Positions 26,952 to 38,122 of a DNA stretch of 64,000 nucleotides are shown here, piece after piece. How positions within the stretch are numbered: position 1 is the first letter of the stretch; each line of letters opens with the position of its first letter. Source of the DNA: Streptomyces sp. NBC_01351 (lineage in GTDB: Bacteria > Actinomycetota > Actinomycetes > Streptomycetales > Streptomycetaceae); NCBI RefSeq assembly GCF_036237315.1, contig NZ_CP108356.1, forward strand, positions 6,267,501 to 6,331,500, written 5' to 3'. Made by a program: the position numbers and the translations under genes. The notes under the pieces were generated by a model. It made no database searches, was not told the DNA's origin, and worked only from the letters and a program-made list of their open reading frames with translations.

Positions 26952-28781
26952 TCAGGCCCCTGTCTTGCTGAGGACTGTGGGCGCTTCGAGGTCCTTGTGG
27001 AGCTCAAGCTGGTTGCGCCGGTTGGGGATGAGGCCCTCGGGACGCAGGCGCATCAGGACGACGAGCGCGATGCCGAAGGCGAGGAGCTGGTACTCGCCGA
27101 GGGACTGGAGCTTGTTGGGGAGCAGGAAGAGCAGTGCTCCGCCGACGAGGGGTCCGGAGATGGTGCCCATGCCGCCGAGGACGACGGCTGCGAGCAGGAA
27201 GGCGGAGTTCGGCGGGACGGCGTTGGCGAACACGTACTGGTCGGGGGTGACCGTGTAGTTGACGTGTGCCTGGACGGCTCCGGCGAGTCCGGCGAGGGTG
27301 GCGCCGAGGGCGAAGGCGATGAGCTTGACGCGGAAGCCGTTGATGCCCATGGCTTCGGCGGCGGTTTCGTCTTCGCGGATGGCGACCCAGGCGCGGCCGA
27401 TGCGGGATTCCGCGCTGCGGCGGAAGACCAGGACCACGATGAGGGTGATCAGGAGCATCAGCAGGAAGTAGTTCGCGAACCGGCCGATGGTGAATCCGGC
27501 GATGGTGTGCGGTACGCCGAAGTCGAATCCGAAGAGGTCGATGTTCGGGACGTTCGCGATGCCGTTGGGCCCGTTGGTGATGTCGGGGCCGGAGACGCCG
27601 TCGAGGTTGTTCATCGAGATTCGGAAGATTTCTCCGAAGCCGAGGGTGACGATGGCGAGGTAGTCGCCGCGCAGTCGCAGGGTGGGGGCGCCGATGAGGA
27701 CGCCGAAGATCATGGATGCGGCGGCGCCGGCGAGGAGTGCGGCCCAGAAGGGGAGATGCACGCCGAACGGCGAGTTCGGGGAGCCGGAGACCAGGGCGGC
27801 GGTGTAGGCGCCGACGCCGAGGAAGGCGACGTATCCGAGGTCGAGGAGGCCGGTGAGGCCGACGACGATGTTCAGGCCGAGGGCGACGGTGGCGAAGATC
27901 AGGATGTTGACGCCGAGGTTCGCGTACTGGTCGTCGGTCTGGGTGAGGGGGAACGCTGCGGCCGCGGCGAAGGCGCCGACGAGGGCGACGTTGCGGTGCT
28001 TGGCGGTGAGGGCGGTCACGCGGGCCATGAGGCCGGCCTTGTTGAGGGCGCCGGCGCCGAAGCCCGCCGTGATCAGGAAGCCGATGAAGAGTTCCTGGTA
28101 CGGCGTGGTGATGCCGTAGGTGAAGACGAAGAGCCCGATGCCGAGGACGGCGGCGATCAGCAGGATCTCGGCCCAGGCGGGCAGTTCGCGGACGGGGCGG
28201 ACGGGGCCGGAGGCGAAGGCCGCCTTGAAGGTCGTCCACTTGTTGCCGAGGTCGTGCTTGAACTGGTCCCAGCCGTTGTCGTCGGGGTCGCCGGCTTCGA
28301 GCGCGGGGCGCTCGAAGGGGAGGGCGAGGGCGCCGACGAGGGCGATGAGGGTGGCGAGCATGGCGACGCCGGCGCCGGGCTCGAGGTTGATCGGGCCGCC
28401 GAGGGTCGCGGCGATGGAGATGCCGGTGTACCAGGCGGTGCCGAAGGCTGCGAGGGCGGCGAGTTTGATCGCTCCGTCGGCGCCTGCGGGGGTGAGCCAG
28501 CCGAGGCCCTTGACGCCGTAGGAGGCGAGGGCGAGGAGGACGGTGAGGGCGCCGCCGACGAGGACGAGCCACTGGAGGCCGCCGGGGTAGCCGGTGACCG
28601 TGAGGTTGCCGGGGTACTTGGCGGTCCAGGTCCAGGCCAGGAAGCAGGAGGCGATGGTGAGGGCGCCGCCTGCGATGACGAGGGTGCGTGCGGTCTTCTC
28701 GGGGATGCCGATGAAGCCCTTGTTCGTCGTGTCGTTCTTTGCGGTGGTGTTGACCGCGGTGATGGTCGTCATGGTTCTCAC
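26952..28781 (-). CDS. livM: branched-chain amino-acid ABC transporter permease LivM (long form)
   Basis: 609-aa permease, much longer than enterobacterial LivM (about 425 aa). The conserved permease part is the C-terminal about 330 residues, including GLTGLLDLGYVAFLGVGAYT and the EAA-like loop AWVAIREDETAAEAMGIN. The first about 270 residues add several membrane helices (VIAGGALTIASCFLAWTW, for example) and a soluble stretch, a form seen in Streptomyces. The GTG start overlaps the LivH stop as GTGA; an ATG three codons later is an alternative. Confidence 0.92.
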   Translation of the reverse strand: MRTMTTITAVNTTAKNDTTNKGFIGIPEKTARTLVIAGGALTIASCFLAWTWTAKYPGNLTVTGYPGGLQWLVLVGGALTVLLALASYGVKGLGWLTPAGADGAIKLAALAAFGTAWYTGISIAATLGGPINLEPGAGVAMLATLIALVGALALPFERPALEAGDPDDNGWDQFKHDLGNKWTTFKAAFASGPVRPVRELPAWAEILLIAAVLGIGLFVFTYGITTPYQELFIGFLITAGFGAGALNKAGLMARVTALTAKHRNVALVGAFAAAAAFPLTQTDDQYANLGVNILIFATVALGLNIVVGLTGLLDLGYVAFLGVGAYTAALVSGSPNSPFGVHLPFWAALLAGAAASMIFGVLIGAPTLRLRGDYLAIVTLGFGEIFRISMNNLDGVSGPDITNGPNGIANVPNIDLFGFDFGVPHTIAGFTIGRFANYFLLMLLITLIVVLVFRRSAESRIGRAWVAIREDETAAEAMGINGFRVKLIAFALGATLAGLAGAVQAHVNYTVTPDQYVFANAVPPNSAFLLAAVVLGGMGTISGPLVGGALLFLLPNKLQSLGEYQLLAFGIALVVLMRLRPEGLIPNRRNQLELHKDLEAPTVLSKTGA

Positions 28782-29698
28782 GCCCTGTCCGCCACGCGCT
28801 GCCCCAGCAGGCCCTGGGGCCGGAAGAGGAGCACGAGGATGAGAAGTACGAACGCCCAGGTGTTGCCCCAGGACTGTCCGCCCAGCTGCTCGAAGCCGGG
28901 GATCTCGGCGACGTAGGCGGTGGTGAGGGTCTCGGCGAGGCCGAGGACGAGGCCACCGATCATGGCTCCGTAGATGTTTCCGATGCCGCCGAGGACGGCG
29001 GCGGTGAAGGCCTTGAGGCCGAGCAGGAAGCCCATCTTGAAGTTGACTTCGCCGTACTTGAGGCCGTAGGCGACGGCGCCGATGGCGGCGAAGACGGCTC
29101 CGAGGGCGAACGCCATCATGATGATGCGGTCGGTGTTGATGCCCATCAGCTTGGCGGTGTCGGGGTCCTGGGCGGTTGCCTGCATGCCGCGGCCGCTGCG
29201 GGTCTTCTTGACGAAGAAGCCGAGGAAGGCCATGGAGAGCGGGGCTGCGATCAGGAGGAAGACGTCACCGGTCTGGATGGTGATGCTGCCGAGGTGGAAG
29301 GGGCCGCCGGAGATCTCGGGGAAGACCACGGAGGACGGGTACCAGGCCCAGACCGCCTGCTGGAGGACGATCGAGAGGCCGATGGCGGTGATGAGCGGGG
29401 CGAGCCGTGGCGCGCCCCGCAGGGGGCGGTATGCGAACCGTTCCGCGGTGACGGCGACGATGGTGGCGACGATGACGGCGCCTATGAGCATGAGGGGCAG
29501 GGCGACCCACATGGTGGTGCCGCCGGGGAGAGCCGTCCAGACCCAGAGGGCTCCGAACCCTCCGATCATGAAGATCTCGCCGTGGGCGAAGTTGATGAGC
29601 TGGACAATGCCATAGACCATCGTGTAGCCGATGGCGACGAGCCCGTACATGGATCCCAGTAGCAGGCCGTTGACCAGCTGTTGCGGCAGTTCGTGCAC
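28778..29698 (-). CDS. livH: branched-chain amino-acid ABC transporter permease LivH
   Basis: 306-aa permease of normal length with about eight membrane helices. Family blocks are the N-terminal GLLLGSMYGLVAIGYTMVYG, LINFAHGEIFMIGGF and the cytoplasmic coupling loop GRGMQATAQDPDTAKLMGIN. It pairs with LivM in the membrane. The start is GTG. It is separated from livJ by 118 bp containing two strong hairpins. Confidence 0.94.
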   Translation of the reverse strand: MHELPQQLVNGLLLGSMYGLVAIGYTMVYGIVQLINFAHGEIFMIGGFGALWVWTALPGGTTMWVALPLMLIGAVIVATIVAVTAERFAYRPLRGAPRLAPLITAIGLSIVLQQAVWAWYPSSVVFPEISGGPFHLGSITIQTGDVFLLIAAPLSMAFLGFFVKKTRSGRGMQATAQDPDTAKLMGINTDRIIMMAFALGAVFAAIGAVAYGLKYGEVNFKMGFLLGLKAFTAAVLGGIGNIYGAMIGGLVLGLAETLTTAYVAEIPGFEQLGGQSWGNTWAFVLLILVLLFRPQGLLGQRVADRA

Positions 29699-29732
29699 CG
29701 CAGGTCCTCCGAGTCTTTCGACGGATGTGACA

Positions 29733-29804
29733 CCGCGCGGGGCGCTTGGTGCGCGCCCCGCGCGGCAAGTAGGGGTGTGGGCTGGCGGGTCAGCGTGCCA
29801 GCCC
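29733..29804 (-). promoter_or_regulatory. two hairpins in the livJ-livH intercistronic region
   Basis: A perfect 13-bp stem (CCGCGCGGGGCGC with its complement, 7-nt loop) is followed on the + strand by GGGCTGGC / GCCAGCCC. Being inside the operon just after the binding-protein gene, they fit mRNA 3'-end stabilisers or a partial terminator that keeps permease levels below binding-protein levels. Confidence 0.65.
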
Positions 29805-29816
29805 GCTGGAGATGTG

Positions 29817-31043
29817 TCAGCCGCCGAAGGTGCCGGACTCGACGGACTTCCAGTCGCCGCCCTCGACCTTGTAGACGGTGAGCTGCTTGTTGGTGGCGTC
29901 GCCGTACTCGTCGAAGGAGACCTTGCCGGTCACGCCGTCGAAGGAGACACCCTGGACGGCTTCGAGGACCTTGGCGCGGGCGTCCGTGGGGAGCTTGCCG
30001 TTGTTGGCGTCGACGACCTTCTTGACGGCCTCGATGACGGCCCAGGCCGAGTCGTACGAGTAGCCGCCGTAGGCCGCGAACGGGTCCTTGTAGCCGGCCT
30101 TCGTGTAGTTGGCGACGAAGTCCTTGGCGGACGGCAGGCTCTCGACGGGGGCGCCGACGGAGGTCGCGAAGTCGCCGACGGCGCCTTCGCCCGCGAGCTC
30201 GACGTACTTCTTGTCGTAGATGCCGTCGCCGCCGACGAGCGGGATGGCGGTGCCGGAGGCCTTGATCTGCTTGCTGAGCGGGCCGGCCGCGGGGTACTCG
30301 CCGCCGTAGTAGACGACGTCGGCGCCCGAGCTGCGGACCTGGGTCACGATCGCGGAGAAGTCCTTGGACTCCGGGTCGATGTGGCCCTCGCCGACGACCT
30401 GGCCGCCGAGCTTGGTGAACTCGCCCTTGAAGGTTCCGGCGAGGCCGGCGCCGTAGGTCTTCTTGTCATCAATGATGAAGACCTTCTTCTTGCCGCCCTT
30501 GTTGAAGAGGTACTGCGCCGCGAACGGGCCCTGGATGGCGTCCGTGGTGGCGGTGCGGAAGTAGCTCTTGTAGGTGCGGGTCTTCTGGCCCTCGGCCCAC
30601 TTGGGGCCCTGGGTCAGGGACGGGCTGGTGTTGGCCGGGGAGATCTGGGCCAGCTTCGCGTCGTCGAAGACCTTCTGCATGGCCTCGGAGACGGAGGAGT
30701 TCAGGGGGCCGACGACACCGAGCACGTCCTTGTTGGCCGTGAGCTTGGTGGCGTTCTGCTGGCCGGAGGAGGCCTGCGCCTGGTCGTCGAGGGCTTCGAC
30801 CTTGAAGGTGATGCCCTTGACGTAGCCCTTCTCGTTGGCCGTCTTGGCGGCGAGGTCGGCGGAGTTCTTGATGCCGAGGCCGAGGGCGGAGAGGTCGCCC
30901 GTCAGGGGGGCGTCGACGCCGATGACGACGGTGGTGCCACCTTCGGTGGCGCCGCCCTTGTCGTCGCGCGATCCGCAGGCGGTGAGAGTGAGGGCACCCG
31001 CGGCGAGGGCGGCGGTCACGGCGATGAGCTGACGATGACGCAC
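29817..31043 (-). CDS. livJ: branched-chain amino-acid binding lipoprotein (LivJ/LivK)
   Basis: 408-aa extracytoplasmic substrate-binding protein. The signal peptide ends in the lipobox LTACGSRDD, so Cys is lipidated and the protein is anchored outside the membrane. The periplasmic-binding-protein type I fold shows in VVIGVDAPLTGDLSALGLGI, LGVVGPLNSSVSEAMQKV and VVYYGGEYPAAGPLSKQI. The start is GTG after GAAAGGA; longer in-frame readings upstream lack a signal peptide at the N-terminus and were not used. It is the first gene of livJ-H-M-G-F. Confidence 0.93.
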   Translation of the reverse strand: MRHRQLIAVTAALAAGALTLTACGSRDDKGGATEGGTTVVIGVDAPLTGDLSALGLGIKNSADLAAKTANEKGYVKGITFKVEALDDQAQASSGQQNATKLTANKDVLGVVGPLNSSVSEAMQKVFDDAKLAQISPANTSPSLTQGPKWAEGQKTRTYKSYFRTATTDAIQGPFAAQYLFNKGGKKKVFIIDDKKTYGAGLAGTFKGEFTKLGGQVVGEGHIDPESKDFSAIVTQVRSSGADVVYYGGEYPAAGPLSKQIKASGTAIPLVGGDGIYDKKYVELAGEGAVGDFATSVGAPVESLPSAKDFVANYTKAGYKDPFAAYGGYSYDSAWAVIEAVKKVVDANNGKLPTDARAKVLEAVQGVSFDGVTGKVSFDEYGDATNKQLTVYKVEGGDWKSVESGTFGG

Positions 31044-31343
31044 GATCAGTCCTTTCCTGGCGCCGCGTCCCCCGTGGGACGCGTCGAGTCGAACGCGGGG
31101 AACCGAACTGAAGGAAATCCGGCGGTCGCGGTAACTGGCCGTGACTCTAGGCGGCGGATCGTCAGTTATGGAGGGCTGAGGCCAATGATGTGACTCTCTT
31201 GTTATGCCACGGCGTAATGCATAGCGGATGTCTGCGGGTGGAACGGGGGAATTCAGGCCGTTTCGTCTTGTCCGCATGTTGAGATAGGTGAGGACCGAAC
31301 TGCAGTTTAGCTGCTGTCTTGCCAGGACTCTGGGGGGCTTTGG
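31044..31343 (-). promoter_or_regulatory. liv operon upstream region (300 bp), promoter not resolved
   Basis: AT-richer than its surroundings, with several -10-like words on the minus strand (TATGCA, CATAAC, TAGAGT) but no -35 at a convincing distance. No gene is seen. Confidence 0.4.
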
Positions 31344-31982
31344 TCATGACGGCGCCGCGGCGGCGGCGTCTCGATCTTCGGGACACGCCCTGGTCAGGGC
31401 GGCGGAAAGATCCCTGGCATAACGGTCACCCGGGATGTAACTGTGATCCTCTTTCTGGAATCCATTACTGAGGGTTACCTCCAGGAATGGGAGTCCGGAA
31501 TTCCGTGCCACATGCACGCAGTCTTCGGTTCGGAAGAGCACGGCGAGGTCCCGTGCTTCTCCGGGGCCGATCGTGACTGGCAGCGATGGCCGGATCGTCA
31601 CGCTGAGCGCCTGTGACGGCTGACCGATCCGCTCCACCACGACGGCGGGGCCGGAGCTGTTGTGCACACGGACGGTGAGGGCGAAGGTGCTGCCGTCGGG
31701 GGCCGGATCCAGTGGCTCCACATACCGAACGGACACGGACTGTGAGGGTGCGGGCGGGGGCGGAGCCGCGGTCGGCGCCGGCCGGGTGGCGTACCAGCGG
31801 GCGGCGCCCGCGGCCAGCACGGCGGCGGCCGCCACGGCGAGCACGGCCCGCCGGTGGCGGGCGTACCGGTCACGCATCCAGGCCGAGCCCCGGGCGGCGG
31901 GCGTACGGGGCTCCCTGTGCGGGCCCTCGCGGCCCTCGGTGCCGTCCCCGGGCTCGACCGGGCCTATTCCGCCGCTCCTCAC
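31344..31982 (-). CDS. single-pass membrane protein with extracytoplasmic domain
   Basis: 212 aa, family not recognised. A charged 45-residue cytoplasmic N-terminus is followed by one Ala/Val-rich membrane helix at about 46-61, a Pro-rich spacer and an extracytoplasmic beta-rich domain (FALTVRVHNSSGPAVVVERI, FRTEDCVHVARNSGLPFLEV) with two Cys (C in EDCVHV and in TRACPE) that may form a disulfide. The GTG start overlaps the stop of the lipoprotein gene by four bases, so the two are probably co-translated and may act together at the cell surface. Confidence 0.7.
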   Translation of the reverse strand: MRSGGIGPVEPGDGTEGREGPHREPRTPAARGSAWMRDRYARHRRAVLAVAAAAVLAAGAARWYATRPAPTAAPPPPAPSQSVSVRYVEPLDPAPDGSTFALTVRVHNSSGPAVVVERIGQPSQALSVTIRPSLPVTIGPGEARDLAVLFRTEDCVHVARNSGLPFLEVTLSNGFQKEDHSYIPGDRYARDLSAALTRACPEDRDAAAAAPS

Positions 31983-32383
31983 CAGGGACCGCCCGTCGGG
32001 GTGCCCGAGCGGTAGCGCTCGGCGCAGCGCCGGACGGCCTCGCGGGCGGTGAGTTCACGGGCGGCCGCGGGGCCCTTGTCCCGCTGCTCGGCCCGGGCCT
32101 CGTCGAGGACGGCGCGCAGGATGTCGTTCTGGCCGCCGGACAGGCCCATGGCCTGGTAGTCGAGGCCGACGGCGTCCCGGCCCTCGCCGGCGTCGAGGAC
32201 GACCCCGGCCCAGTGGGTGATCAGGGAGGTGCACAGGTCCTGGGGGGAGGTGGTGTGCGGGGCCGGGGTGTCCGGGGCCGCGGAGGCGGGGGCGTCGGGG
32301 GTGCATCCCAGGAGCGCGGCGGCGAGGAGTGCCGTCGCCGCGCAGGTGGCCGTGGCGTGCCGCGGCGCCGGTCCCGATCCCAT
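31979..32383 (-). CDS. small lipoprotein, paired with the downstream membrane protein
   Basis: 134 aa. A short signal sequence ends in ALLGC with the lipidated Cys at about residue 27, followed by a Pro/Ala-rich linker. The mature domain is helical (DLCTSLITHWAGVVLD, LRAVLDEARAEQRDKG) with two Cys (DLC and RRC) that could pair. No family name can be given; similar lipoproteins occur next to membrane partners in other Streptomyces. It is coupled to the following gene by a GTGA overlap. Confidence 0.7.
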   Translation of the reverse strand: MGSGPAPRHATATCAATALLAAALLGCTPDAPASAAPDTPAPHTTSPQDLCTSLITHWAGVVLDAGEGRDAVGLDYQAMGLSGGQNDILRAVLDEARAEQRDKGPAAARELTAREAVRRCAERYRSGTPTGGPW

Positions 32384-32439
32384 GCGGGAACGCTAGACCG
32401 GCGCCGGTGGCTGCACAACTGCTCGTAGCGGCCCTCTTG

Positions 32440-32898
32440 TTAAGACTCCGTGTCGCGCAGCAGGCAGGTGAGGCGGGCGGTGCAGACGCGGCGGTCCTGC
32501 TCGTCGCTGATCACGATGTCGTAGGTGGTGGTGGAGCGGCCGCGGTGGACGGGGGTGGCGACGCCGGTGACGGTGCCGGAGCGCACTCCGCGGTGGTGGG
32601 TGCAGTTCAGGTCCACGCCGACGGCGATCTTGTCGATGCCGCCGTGCATCATCGCGCCGACCGAGCCCAGGGTCTCGGCGAGGACGGCGGAGGCGCCGCC
32701 GTGGAGGAGTCCGTAGGGCTGGGTGTTGCCCTTGACGGGCATGGTGGCGACGACGCGCTCGGCGGAGGCTTCCAGGATGCGGATCTCCATCCGCTCGCCG
32801 AGGGCGCCCGCCGAGAACAGCGCGGGCAGGTCGATGCCCTTGGCCGCGTACTCGTCGAGTACTTCCTGCGGGAACTTCACAGCGTGCTCCTGACCCAT
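32440..32898 (-). CDS. PaaI-type hotdog acyl-CoA thioesterase
   Basis: 152 aa with the hotdog fold. The family motif is YGLLHGGASAVLAETLGSVGA, containing the HGG and catalytic acid of the PaaI/YbdB group, and the strand GVDLNCTHHRGVRSGTVTGVA. It hydrolyses aryl- or acyl-CoA esters; the physiological substrate is not evident from the neighbours. The ATG (MGQEHAVKF) lies 64 bp downstream of the oxidoreductase stop, and this gap contains a near-perfect 16-bp palindrome, suggesting its own regulated promoter. Confidence 0.85.
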   Translation of the reverse strand: MGQEHAVKFPQEVLDEYAAKGIDLPALFSAGALGERMEIRILEASAERVVATMPVKGNTQPYGLLHGGASAVLAETLGSVGAMMHGGIDKIAVGVDLNCTHHRGVRSGTVTGVATPVHRGRSTTTYDIVISDEQDRRVCTARLTCLLRDTES

Positions 32899-32913
32899 GG
32901 GCCGGCTCCGTTC

Positions 32914-32929
32914 GTCAACGATCGTTAAC
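32914..32929. promoter_or_regulatory. 16-bp palindrome upstream of the thioesterase gene
   Basis: GTCAACGATCGTTAAC is an inverted repeat with one mismatched pair and a perfect AACGATCGTT centre, a typical TetR-type operator, 16 bp before the thioesterase ATG. Confidence 0.6.
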
Positions 32930-32962
32930 CTGATTGTCCTGGGGTCGTTCTATCAGGCCGGT

Positions 32963-35233
<2,271 letters not shown>

Positions 35234-35335
35234 GTCGCTCCCCTTTGAGCTGTCTTCGCGTACTCATCTCGTACACATCTGATCCTGTCACGCTCCGCCG
35301 ACATCGCCGACGGCGGATTTGTCGGTGGGGGCGCC

Positions 35336-35341
35336 TAGGAT
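35336..35341 (+). promoter_or_regulatory. -10 element of polA
   Basis: TAGGAT lies 7 bp before the GTG start with no ribosome-binding site, again pointing to a leaderless mRNA. Confidence 0.45.
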
Positions 35342-35348
35342 CGGGGGC

Positions 35349-38072
35349 GTGGCAGATTCAGCATCGAAGAAGACCGACCAGCCGACCGCAGCGGACCGCC
35401 CCCGCCTGATGCTCATGGACGGGCACTCCCTGGCGTACCGGGCGTTCTTCGCGCTGCCCGCGGAGAACTTCACGACGGCGACCGGCCAGCCGACCAACGC
35501 CATCTACGGCTTCGCGTCGATGCTGGCGAACACGCTGCGCGACGAGGCGCCCACGCACTTCGCGGTGGCGTTCGACGTGTCCCGCAAGACGTGGCGCTCG
35601 ACGGAGTTCCCCGAGTACAAGGCGAACCGCTCCAAGACCCCCGACGAGTTCAAGGGGCAGGTCGAGCTGATCGGCGAGCTCCTCGACACGATGAAGGTGC
35701 CCCGGTTCGCCGTGGAGGGCTTCGAGGCCGACGACGTGATCGCGACGCTGGCGACGCAGGCGGAGGCCGCCGGCTTCGACGTGCTGATCGTCACCGGTGA
35801 CCGGGACTCCTTCCAGCTCGTCTCCGAGCACACCACCGTGCTGTACCCGACCAAGGGCGTCTCCGAGCTGACCCGGTTCACCCCGGAGAAGGTGGAGGAG
35901 AAGTACGGGCTCACCCCCCAGCAGTACCCGGACTTCGCGGCGCTGCGCGGCGACCCGTCCGACAACCTGCCGGGCATCCCGGGCGTCGGTGAGAAGACCG
36001 CGGCCAAGTGGATCACCCAGTTCGGCTCGTTCGCGGAGCTCGTGGAGCGTGCGGACGAGGTGAAGGGCAAGGCCGGGCAGAACTTCCGGGACCACCTGGA
36101 GGCCGTCAAGCTCAACCGGGTCCTGACCGAGATGGTCAAGGACGTCGAGCTGCCCAAGACCCCCGCCGACCTGGCCCGCGCCCCCTACGACCGGACCGCC
36201 ATGATCGGCGTGCTGGACGTGCTGGAGATCCGCAACGCCTCGCTGCGCGAGCGGCTGCTCGCCGTGGACCCGGGCGCGGCCGAGGAGCAGGCCCCCGCCC
36301 CGGCGGCGGCGGGCGTGGAGCTCGACGCCTCCGTACTGGGCGCGGGCGAGCTGGCACCGTGGCTGGCGGCACACGCGGGCGGCCCGCTGGGCGTGGCGAC
36401 CGTCGACAGCTGGGCGCTGGGCCAGGGCAATGTCAGCGAGATCGCGCTGGCCGCGGCCGGGGGCGCTGCCGCCTGGTTCGAGCCGTCCGAGCTGGACGGG
36501 GCCGACGAGCAGGCCTTCGCGGCCTGGGCCGCCGATGCGGCGAAGCCGAAGGTCGTGCACAACGCCAAGGGCCTGATGCGGGTCTTCCCCGAGCACGGCT
36601 GGACCCTCTCCGGCGTCACCATGGACACGGCGCTCGCCGCCTACCTGGTCAAGCCGGGCCGCCGGTCCTTCGCCCTGGACGTCCTGTCCAACGAGTACCT
36701 GCACCGCGAGCTGGCGCCGGCCGCCGCCGACGGCCAGCTGGCCTTCGGCGCGGACGACACGGCCGAGGCGGAGGCGCTGATGGCGCAGGCCCGCGCGGTC
36801 CTGGACCTCGGCGACGCCTTCACCGACAAGCTCGACGAGGTGGGCGCGGTCGAGCTGCTCCACGACATGGAGCTGCCGACCTCCGAGCTCCTCGCCCGGA
36901 TGGAGCGGGCCGGCATCGCCGCCGACCGCGACCACCTGGAGGCCATGGAGCAGCAGTTCGCGGGCGCGGTGCAGCAGGCCGTGAAGGAGGCGCACGCCGC
37001 AGTCGGCCACGAGTTCAACCTGGGCTCGCCCAAGCAGCTGCAGGAGGTCTTCTTCGGCGAGCTGGACCTGCCGAAGACGAAGAAGACCAAGACCGGCTAC
37101 ACGACGGACGCGGACGCGCTGGCCTGGCTGGCCACGCAGACCGACCACGAACTGCCGGTGATCATGCTGCGGCACCGGGAGCAGGCCAAGCTGCGCGTCA
37201 CCGTCGAGGGCCTGGTCAAGACCATCGCCGCCGACGGCCGGGTGCACACGAGCTTCAGCCAGACCGTCGCCGCGACCGGACGCCTGTCCTCCACCGACCC
37301 CAACCTGCAGAACGTGCCGGTGCGCACCGACGAGGGCCGCGCCATCCGCCGCGGTTTCGTCGTCGGCGAGGGCTTCGATTCCCTCATGACCGCCGACTAC
37401 AGCCAGATCGAGCTCCGCGTGATGGCCCACCTCTCCGAGGACGAGGGCCTGATCGAGGCCTTCGCGACCGGCGAGGACCTCCACACCACCGTCGCCTCCC
37501 AGGTGTTCGGCGTGGAGCGCTCGCAGGTCGACGCCGAGATGCGCCGCAAGATCAAGGCCATGTCGTACGGCCTCGCCTACGGGCTCTCCGCCTTCGGTCT
37601 CGCCCAGCAGCTGAACATCGAGCCCGCCGAGGCGCGCGGCCTGATGGAGACCTTCTTCGAGCGGTTCGGCGGGGTCCGCGAGTACCTCCAGCGCGTGGTC
37701 GACGAGGCCCGTGCCACGGGATACACGGCCACGATCTTCGGCCGCCGCCGTTACCTGCCCGACCTCAACAGCGACAACCGCCAGCGCCGCGAGGCCGCCG
37801 AGCGGATGGCGCTCAACGCCCCGATCCAGGGCACCGCCGCCGACATCGTCAAGGTGGCGATGCTGCGCGTGGACAAGGCGATCGTGGCGGCCGGGCTGAA
37901 GTCGCGGATGCTGCTCCAGGTCCACGACGAAATCGTGCTGGAGATCGCCCCGGGCGAGCGCGAGCAGGTCGAGGAGCTGGTGCGCCGCGAGATGGGCGCC
38001 GCCGTCGAGCTCCGCGCCCCGCTGGACGTGTCCGTGGGCGACGGCCCGGACTGGGAGTCCGCCGCGCACTGA
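35349..38072 (+). CDS. polA: DNA polymerase I
   Basis: 907 aa, the length of other Streptomyces PolA proteins. The N-terminal 5'-nuclease domain has DGHSLAYRAFFA, DVSRKTWRS and DRDSFQLV...GVGEKTAAKWI. The 3'-5' exonuclease domain looks inactive: the expected DxE in its first motif is replaced (VATVDSWALG), as in mycobacterial and Taq enzymes. Polymerase motif A is TADYSQIELRVMAHL, B is RRKIKAMSYGLAYG and C is VHDEIVLE. It fills gaps in repair and removes Okazaki primers. GTG (MADSASKKTD) is preferred to an in-frame upstream start because of the -10 element beside it. Confidence 0.96.
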   Translation: MADSASKKTDQPTAADRPRLMLMDGHSLAYRAFFALPAENFTTATGQPTNAIYGFASMLANTLRDEAPTHFAVAFDVSRKTWRSTEFPEYKANRSKTPDEFKGQVELIGELLDTMKVPRFAVEGFEADDVIATLATQAEAAGFDVLIVTGDRDSFQLVSEHTTVLYPTKGVSELTRFTPEKVEEKYGLTPQQYPDFAALRGDPSDNLPGIPGVGEKTAAKWITQFGSFAELVERADEVKGKAGQNFRDHLEAVKLNRVLTEMVKDVELPKTPADLARAPYDRTAMIGVLDVLEIRNASLRERLLAVDPGAAEEQAPAPAAAGVELDASVLGAGELAPWLAAHAGGPLGVATVDSWALGQGNVSEIALAAAGGAAAWFEPSELDGADEQAFAAWAADAAKPKVVHNAKGLMRVFPEHGWTLSGVTMDTALAAYLVKPGRRSFALDVLSNEYLHRELAPAAADGQLAFGADDTAEAEALMAQARAVLDLGDAFTDKLDEVGAVELLHDMELPTSELLARMERAGIAADRDHLEAMEQQFAGAVQQAVKEAHAAVGHEFNLGSPKQLQEVFFGELDLPKTKKTKTGYTTDADALAWLATQTDHELPVIMLRHREQAKLRVTVEGLVKTIAADGRVHTSFSQTVAATGRLSSTDPNLQNVPVRTDEGRAIRRGFVVGEGFDSLMTADYSQIELRVMAHLSEDEGLIEAFATGEDLHTTVASQVFGVERSQVDAEMRRKIKAMSYGLAYGLSAFGLAQQLNIEPAEARGLMETFFERFGGVREYLQRVVDEARATGYTATIFGRRRYLPDLNSDNRQRREAAERMALNAPIQGTAADIVKVAMLRVDKAIVAAGLKSRMLLQVHDEIVLEIAPGEREQVEELVRREMGAAVELRAPLDVSVGDGPDWESAAH

Positions 38073-38122
38073 GGCGCGTACCGCCTTCGGCGGACCATCG
38101 GTGCCCCGCCCGTCCCTTCCGC

